A stretch of 15,873 nt of DNA, from assembly GCA_025453375.1 (NCBI GenBank), contig JALOQT010000003.1, positions 1 to 15,873 of the forward strand, in the 5' to 3' direction. This document shows, one piece after another, positions 11,571 through 15,873 of this stretch (positions are counted from its first letter, which is position 1; each line of letters begins with the position of its first letter). Under the pieces are notes generated by a model that was not told the DNA's origin, searched no databases, and saw only the letters and a program-made list of their open reading frames with translations. Made by a program: the position numbers and the translations under genes. Source of the DNA: Phycisphaerales bacterium (GTDB taxonomy: Bacteria; Planctomycetota; Phycisphaerae; Phycisphaerales; UBA1924).

Positions 11571-14483
11571 ATGGCCAAACGGGCAAGCACATCTAGGAGG
11601 AGCACGACCTCGTCGGCTGGCGGGAAGGCCAAGGCCAAGGCGTCGGCCGCGGGTCGGGCGGCGGGGCGTGGGCGGGCGGCGAAGGCCGGCGCAGTCACGG
11701 ATGATGGTGCGCCATTTGACCCCAGCACCGGCGAAGTGCTGGATGTCGAGATCGACGGCGGCGAGGATGCGGGCGAGATGGGCGGAGGCAGCGGGGCGGC
11801 GCTGGTGATCGTCGAAAGCCCGGCCAAGGCCAAGACCATTAATAAGTATCTCGGCGGCGGGTACAAGGTCATGGCCAGCGTCGGGCACGTGCGCGACTTG
11901 CCCAGCAAGAACCCCAAGGGCGTCAAGAGCCCGGTGCCGGGCGTGGACCTGGAGCATGACTTTGCCACCAGTTACGAAATCCTCGATGGCAAGGACAAGG
12001 TCATCAGCGACCTGAAGCGCACGGCTCGCAAGGCCAGCACGATCTACTTCGCCACTGACCCCGATCGCGAGGGTGAGGCGATCGCGTGGCACCTGGCGGA
12101 GGAGCTGGGCATCAAGCCGCAGATTGCCAAACGCGTGACCTTCAACGCGATCACCAAGGCGGAGGTGCAGCGCGGCCTGGCGGCGGCGCGGCCGATCGAC
12201 ATGGACCGTGTCAACGCGCAGCAGGCGCGGCGGGTGCTTGATCGCATCGTGGGCTACCAGGTTTCGCCCTTCTTGTGGAAGAAGGTCGCTCGCGGGCTGA
12301 GCGCCGGGCGCGTGCAGAGCGTAGCGGTGCGGCTGATTGTCGAACGCGAGCGCGAGATTCGCGCCTTTGTGCCTGACGAGCGATACGAAATCGCCGCGTG
12401 CTTCACGGCGGAACTGGCCAAGGCCTCGGGCCTGGCGGAGTCCTTTGCCAAGAAGCTCAGCGAGCGCGACAGCAAGGGAGCCGGGCCGAGCCAGAAGGAC
12501 CTGACGGCGTGGCTCAACGAGCACGAGGGCGTGCGTGCTGAGCTGACGCACGTCGGCGATGCGGCGTTTGACCTTGGCCTGACGGCGGCGGACTTTACCG
12601 AGGACAAGAGCACCGCCCTGGCGAGCCGCGCGATGGAGATCGCGCGATTGGCGGGTATGCAGAACGTCTCGCTGAGCACGCGTCAGGATGAGGCGGGCAA
12701 GGGCCCGGCGCGGTTCGTGCGGACGATCAGCGGCGCTATTGACGTGCGGACGAAGTATGCAGTGAAGGATCTGGAGACCAAGCGGACGACCTCGCGCCCG
12801 CCGCCACCGTTTATCACCAGCACGCTGCAGCAAGCCGCGGCAAACCGGCTGGGCTTCGGCGCGCAGCGCACGATGGGCGCGGCCCAGGCGCTCTATCAAG
12901 GTGTGGACATCCCCGGCGAGGGGCCTGTCGCGCTGATTACGTACATGCGAACCGACAGCACGCGCCTCAGTGGCGAGGCGCTGAGCATGGTGCGGGACTT
13001 CATCCCCAGCGCCTACGGCCCGCAATATCTGCCCGAAAAGCCCAACTTTTTCGGCAGCAGCAACAAAGACGCGCAGGACGCCCACGAAGCGATCCGCCCG
13101 ACGAGCATGGCCTATCCGCCCGGGCCGAAACTGGAGAAAGCCCTGGCCAATCGGCCGGACCTCTTCCGACTGTACAAACTGATCTGGGATCGTTTCGTCG
13201 CCTGCCAGATGAAGCCGGCAGAGTGGGACAGCACGGCACTGACGATCGTCGGCGGGGCGGAGGCCAGGACCCCGCTGACCTTCCGCGCGACGGGGCGCGT
13301 GCTGGTGTTTGACGGGTTCCTGCGGGTGCTGGGCAACTTCGGCAGCGATGAGGCGCAGTTGCCGGCCGTCAAGGTCGGCCAGGCGCTGGCGCCATTTCAT
13401 GGCGAGGCCAAGCAGAAGTTCACCAGCCCGCCGGCTCGATACACCGAAGCGAGCCTGATCAAGACGCTGGAATCCGAAGGCATCGGCCGCCCGAGCACCT
13501 ATGCCAGCATCATCGGCGTGATCCAGGATCGCAAGTATGTCGAGCAGATCGACCGGCGGTTCTACAGCACGGATATCGGCGAGGTCGTGACGGACATGCT
13601 GATCCAGGCCTTCCCGGATCTGCTGGACCTGGGCTACACGCGCGACATGGAAGGGCAGCTGGACAAGGTCGAGGAGGATCATCTCGACTGGGTGGACATG
13701 CTGCACAAGTTCTACGAGCCGTTCAAGAAGCGGCTGGATCGCGTGCTCGATGAAGTCAGCCACGCCAAGGCCGAGACGACGCCCGCACCGTTTGCCTGCC
13801 CCAAGTGCGAGGCGGCCCGCAAGGCCAAGGGCCTCGGCCCGGCGGGGACGGTCTATCGCCTGGGCAAGAACGGGCGGTTCCTAAGTTGTGCGACGTATCC
13901 GGAGTGTGACTACGCCGCGCCGGTCGATCGCGAGGGCAAGCCCAAGCGCATCGAGACCAGCGGGGTGGCGTGCCATAAGTGCGGGCGCGGGATGATCCTG
14001 CGTGATGGGCGCTTCGGCGCATTTCTGGGCTGCTCGGGCTACAGCGACAAGGCCAACCCGTGCGACGGCATCCTGAAGCTTGACAAGAAGGGACACGTCG
14101 TCGCGCCGACGGCCCCGCCATTCACCCCCGAGCCGGAGATCGCCTGCCCGAAGTGCGGTGGGGCGTGCTATTTGCGGCCTGGCAAATATGGCCCGTGGCT
14201 GGGGTGCAGCAAGTTCCCCAAATGCCGCGGACGAGGGGACTTCAAGAAACTGGCCGAGGCGGAGCAGAAGCGGCTGATCAGCGCGCTGGAAGCCCATCAG
14301 AAGGACCACCCCAGCCCGATCATCAAGACCGTCGAGGGCAAGGCCCTGACCGGCGCCGATGGCAAACCCCTGCCCACCGCCCCACGGATCGATAACAAGG
14401 ACGGCCCAGGCAGCGCCAGCGACACGCCCGAAGGCAAACGCGGCGAGAAGGTCGAAGTGCTCGATGCCAGCATCGAAGTGTGA
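11571..14483 (+). CDS. topA: DNA topoisomerase I (type IA)
   Basis: This 970-residue enzyme relaxes negative supercoils by transient single-strand breakage. A basic Ala/Lys/Ser-rich N-terminal extension (1-40) precedes the TOPRIM domain, which starts with ALVIVESPAKAKTI (Glu82) and has the acidic metal-binding motif DPDREGE (163-169). The catalytic tyrosine is Tyr458 in ITYMRTDSTRLS. Other family marks are 'PPPPFITSTLQQAAANRLGF' and 'EGIGRPSTYASII'. Three C-terminal zinc-ribbon repeats begin at Cys743 (CPKC), Cys801 (CHKC) and Cys859 (CPKC), as in bacterial TopA. The segment between about 267 and 402 is longer than in E. coli TopA. I start at the ATG at 11571; the frame is open 50 codons further up, but that part is not protein-like. 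No Shine-Dalgarno sequence or TANNNT box is visible. Confidence 0.97.
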   Translation: MAKRASTSRRSTTSSAGGKAKAKASAAGRAAGRGRAAKAGAVTDDGAPFDPSTGEVLDVEIDGGEDAGEMGGGSGAALVIVESPAKAKTINKYLGGGYKVMASVGHVRDLPSKNPKGVKSPVPGVDLEHDFATSYEILDGKDKVISDLKRTARKASTIYFATDPDREGEAIAWHLAEELGIKPQIAKRVTFNAITKAEVQRGLAAARPIDMDRVNAQQARRVLDRIVGYQVSPFLWKKVARGLSAGRVQSVAVRLIVEREREIRAFVPDERYEIAACFTAELAKASGLAESFAKKLSERDSKGAGPSQKDLTAWLNEHEGVRAELTHVGDAAFDLGLTAADFTEDKSTALASRAMEIARLAGMQNVSLSTRQDEAGKGPARFVRTISGAIDVRTKYAVKDLETKRTTSRPPPPFITSTLQQAAANRLGFGAQRTMGAAQALYQGVDIPGEGPVALITYMRTDSTRLSGEALSMVRDFIPSAYGPQYLPEKPNFFGSSNKDAQDAHEAIRPTSMAYPPGPKLEKALANRPDLFRLYKLIWDRFVACQMKPAEWDSTALTIVGGAEARTPLTFRATGRVLVFDGFLRVLGNFGSDEAQLPAVKVGQALAPFHGEAKQKFTSPPARYTEASLIKTLESEGIGRPSTYASIIGVIQDRKYVEQIDRRFYSTDIGEVVTDMLIQAFPDLLDLGYTRDMEGQLDKVEEDHLDWVDMLHKFYEPFKKRLDRVLDEVSHAKAETTPAPFACPKCEAARKAKGLGPAGTVYRLGKNGRFLSCATYPECDYAAPVDREGKPKRIETSGVACHKCGRGMILRDGRFGAFLGCSGYSDKANPCDGILKLDKKGHVVAPTAPPFTPEPEIACPKCGGACYLRPGKYGPWLGCSKFPKCRGRGDFKKLAEAEQKRLISALEAHQKDHPSPIIKTVEGKALTGADGKPLPTAPRIDNKDGPGSASDTPEGKRGEKVEVLDASIEV

Positions 14484-14569
14484 GGCGAAGGTCAATTCGG
14501 CGCCGCTGCGCTCTGGCTTGCTGCAGCCCAGCACGGGCGGGGCGGTATGCACATTCGTCTGCATTTCAG

Positions 14570-14585
14570 GGACAGGCTCCTGTCC
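14570..14585. terminator. Hairpin GGACAG-gctc-CTGTCC after topA
   Basis: A perfect 6-bp stem with a 4-nt loop lies about 87 bp beyond the topA stop. No T run follows. It is the first of three hairpins in this gap and could act as a Rho-independent-like barrier or as an RNA 3'-end stabiliser. Confidence 0.4.
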
Positions 14586-14614
14586 ACAGTGACGCGTGAT
14601 GGCTCGTGAACCTG

Positions 14615-14636
14615 ACTGGGCGCCGTGTCGCCCAGT
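14615..14636. terminator. Hairpin with 8-bp stem ACTGGGCG/CGCCCAGT
   Basis: Perfect 8-bp arms enclose a 6-nt loop, making this the strongest of the three hairpins after topA. No T run follows. Confidence 0.4.
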
Positions 14637-14646
14637 GCGGGCGAAG

Positions 14647-14662
14647 GCCGGTCAAGACCGGC
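14647..14662. terminator. Hairpin GCCGGT-caag-ACCGGC
   Basis: A perfect 6-bp stem with a 4-nt loop is the third hairpin in the gap after topA, about 84 bp before the next start codon. It could also belong to the leader of a longer transcript for the downstream gene. Confidence 0.35.
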
Positions 14663-14730
14663 GGCGTGACTGAAACCAACTCTGACCCTGGCCCGCGCCG
14701 AGAATCGTCGCTGGATGTTCACTTGGCCGA

Positions 14731-14736
14731 TACACT
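14731..14736 (+). promoter_or_regulatory. -10-like box TACACT before the GspC-like gene
   Basis: TACACT lies 9 nt before the ATG at 14746 and continues as TACACTTTG, the same nine bases found before the small gene at 5802. A start at or near the ATG is possible; no -35 element is clear. Confidence 0.3.
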
Positions 14737-14745
14737 TTGACGCTT

Positions 14746-15600
14746 ATGCACGCTGATCAGGCACGATCCCGGATTCGACGCATCCAACTGGCCGCGGTGG
14801 CGCTGGTGTGCGGTGCGGGCGCGGCGGCGCTGGTGCCCGTCAGCGCGCCGGAGGTCGAGCCCATCACCGTGCCGGAGGCCAAACGTCCGGCCAGCAACCC
14901 GGCCGGGGCGCAGAGCGTTGTGCTCGATGACGCCTCGCTGGCGCTGGCGGCCAAATCCATCGCGCCGCCGGTGGTCAAGCCCGTCAAGCCGGAGACGAAG
15001 GACGAGCCGGTCGTCGTCGTGCCGCCCCCGCCGGTGCTGCGATATCTGGGCAGCCTCGTGACGCCCTCGGGCGCGCGGGCGCTGGTGAGCCTGAGTGATC
15101 GTCAGCGTTTCGTCAAAGCCGGCGACACGCTGGGGCAGGACACCGTCACCGAGATCACCCCCAACTACATCACCATCAAGGCCGGCGAAGAGACCAAGCG
15201 CATCGACCTGGCCCCGCGCGCCAGCGGCAGCCTGAAAATCGCCCCGCCCACCACGGCGCGCGGCGTGATGAACCCGGCCAATCCATCGATGCCGGGCGTC
15301 GACCCAACCACCGGCGCGTTCACCTTCACGCCTGAGCAGATGGCGGCCCAGGCCGCGGCGCAGAAGGCCCTGGCCAATCAGTCTCCCGAAGAGATGATGC
15401 AGAAGGAGAACATCATGATCCGCCTGGAGCGGCTTGAACAGCTGCGGCGCGGCGGGCGCGTGGATGAGGACACGGCGATGCGGGCCCGGGCCGCGCTGAA
15501 GTCCGGCAACATCGAAGAGTACAACGCGATGATGAATGCCCAGGGCATCGAGACCGGTGGCGAGAAGGGCCGGGGCGATGTGGGGGGCGAGCAGCCGTGA
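14746..15600 (+). CDS. GspC/PilP-like single-pass envelope protein
   Basis: This 284-residue protein has a basic N-terminus (RSRIRR), one membrane helix (about 14-31), a Pro/Val/Lys-rich linker (72-97) and a small beta domain (97-157). Beta domain features include 'LRYLGSLVTPSGARALVSL', 'RFVKAGDTLG' and 'VTEITPNYITIKAGEETKRIDL'. That pattern resembles the homology region of type II secretion GspC and of the pilus protein PilP, which link inner-membrane machinery to the outer-membrane secretin. A helical C-terminal region (195-262) is extra. I use the ATG at 14746; a TTG at 14737 is possible. Its TGA overlaps the next GTG by four bases, suggesting one operon. The assignment is family-level and based on pattern, not on a full match. 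Confidence 0.55.
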   Translation: MHADQARSRIRRIQLAAVALVCGAGAAALVPVSAPEVEPITVPEAKRPASNPAGAQSVVLDDASLALAAKSIAPPVVKPVKPETKDEPVVVVPPPPVLRYLGSLVTPSGARALVSLSDRQRFVKAGDTLGQDTVTEITPNYITIKAGEETKRIDLAPRASGSLKIAPPTTARGVMNPANPSMPGVDPTTGAFTFTPEQMAAQAAAQKALANQSPEEMMQKENIMIRLERLEQLRRGGRVDEDTAMRARAALKSGNIEEYNAMMNAQGIETGGEKGRGDVGGEQP

Positions 15601-15873
15601 CTGTCGCCATCTGCTTCATTCGTCGCACCGCCGATGGTCTGGCCCTGACCGGCGCCCGCTGGGTTGATCTGCGTGGCGAGCAGAGCACCACGCACACGCC
15701 TGCCGCCAAGGCGATCGATGACCCTCGCGCCGGCATCGCCCACTTGGCCCAGTGGATCATCACGCAGGCGCAGGCCTCGCCTGGCAACCCCGAAGTGCTG
15801 CTGGTGCTGGACAATGACGGCAGCAGTTGCGGATGGCTGACCGCCTCCGGCCGCGAGCCGGAGCTGGTCAGCG
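15597..15873 (+). CDS. Unidentified protein, N-terminal part, coupled to the GspC-like gene
   Basis: From a GTG overlapping the preceding stop (GTGA), 92 residues are open to the window edge. The start reads VTVAICFIRRTADGLALTGARWVDLRG; later 'EVLLVLDNDGSSCGWLTASGREPELV' follows a helix (GIAHLAQWIITQAQA). Alternating hydrophobic strands and the 'LVLDNDGSSCGWL' stretch would fit an actin-like (ASKHA) N-terminal fold such as GspL or PilM, which often sit in operons with GspC or PilP-type genes, but the fragment is too short to decide. The coding assignment rests on the open frame and the four-base coupling. Confidence 0.6.
   Translation, partial: MTVAICFIRRTADGLALTGARWVDLRGEQSTTHTPAAKAIDDPRAGIAHLAQWIITQAQASPGNPEVLLVLDNDGSSCGWLTASGREPELVS

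Larger units (their letters stand above)
14484..14745. other. Hairpin-rich gap after topA, no gene seen
   Basis: The 262-bp gap holds three separate inverted repeats (annotated individually) and no convincing reading frame on either strand. No tRNA-like cloverleaf was found. It probably contains topA transcript ends and the promoter of the next gene. Confidence 0.55.

Noticed and set aside
11433..13763. Very long open frame (776 codons) on the minus strand across topA
   Set aside because: It is antisense to a clear topoisomerase I with intact catalytic motifs; its composition (Arg/His/Leu/Ala-rich, no motifs) is that of a shadow frame in G+C-rich DNA.
14492..14722. 76-codon minus-strand frame after topA
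   Set aside because: It runs through all three hairpins, has no hydrophobic or domain pattern and no start signal.

Overview
This 15.9 kb window is G+C-rich chromosomal DNA, most likely from a planctomycete of the class Phycisphaerae. The best clue is the C-terminus of the secreted 509-residue protein at 9687-11216. It carries two tandem 'DVAGPNQS...TADDIIV(Y/F)LG' units and ends in Ala-Gly-Cys, like the GC-type dockerin tails common in Phycisphaerales. The scarcity of Shine-Dalgarno sequences and the many secreted proteins of unknown function agree with this. I see no rRNA, tRNA, CRISPR array, transposase, integrase or phage gene.

Layout, left to right. (1) 1-1469, minus strand: the N-terminus of a TetR regulator, preceded by a DevC-type ABC exporter permease. 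The partner ATPase and membrane-fusion genes, if present, lie beyond the left edge. Short-period tandem repeats fill the gaps on both sides of the permease gene. (2) 1690-4197, minus: a large multi-pass membrane protein resembling GT-C glycosyltransferases. It is divergent from a Fur-family regulator (4218-4664, plus) across a 20-bp gap that holds a perfect palindrome. (3) 4665-4846: a convergent gap with one copy of a 27-bp repeat. An inverted second copy forms the 3' end of the vitamin B6 gene pdxA (4847-5779, minus). (4) 5802-7377, plus: a 55-residue single-pass membrane protein, then a secreted or anchored protein with a Gly9-transmembrane-basic tail. (5) 7414-9503, minus: two translationally coupled genes, first a secreted alpha/alpha-toroid (squalene-cyclase-like repeat) protein, then a two-helix membrane protein. 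(6) 9687-11216, minus: the secreted dockerin-tailed protein, separated from the toroid gene by a third 27-bp repeat copy and a strong hairpin. (7) 11571-14483, plus: topA, DNA topoisomerase I, followed by three hairpins. (8) 14746-15873, plus: a GspC/PilP-like envelope protein overlapping the start of a gene that runs off the right edge, perhaps part of a type II secretion or type IV pilus-like cluster.

Two threads link the regions. Several uncoupled genes without a Shine-Dalgarno sequence have a TANNNT box 5-9 nt before the start codon, which suggests leaderless transcription and settles several start choices. Small repeats (27-bp palindromic units, 7- and 8-bp period arrays, a 13-nt C tract) lie between genes and sometimes enter coding sequence, most clearly at the pdxA 3' end. 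Apart from pdxA and topA, functions are family-level assignments or unknown.
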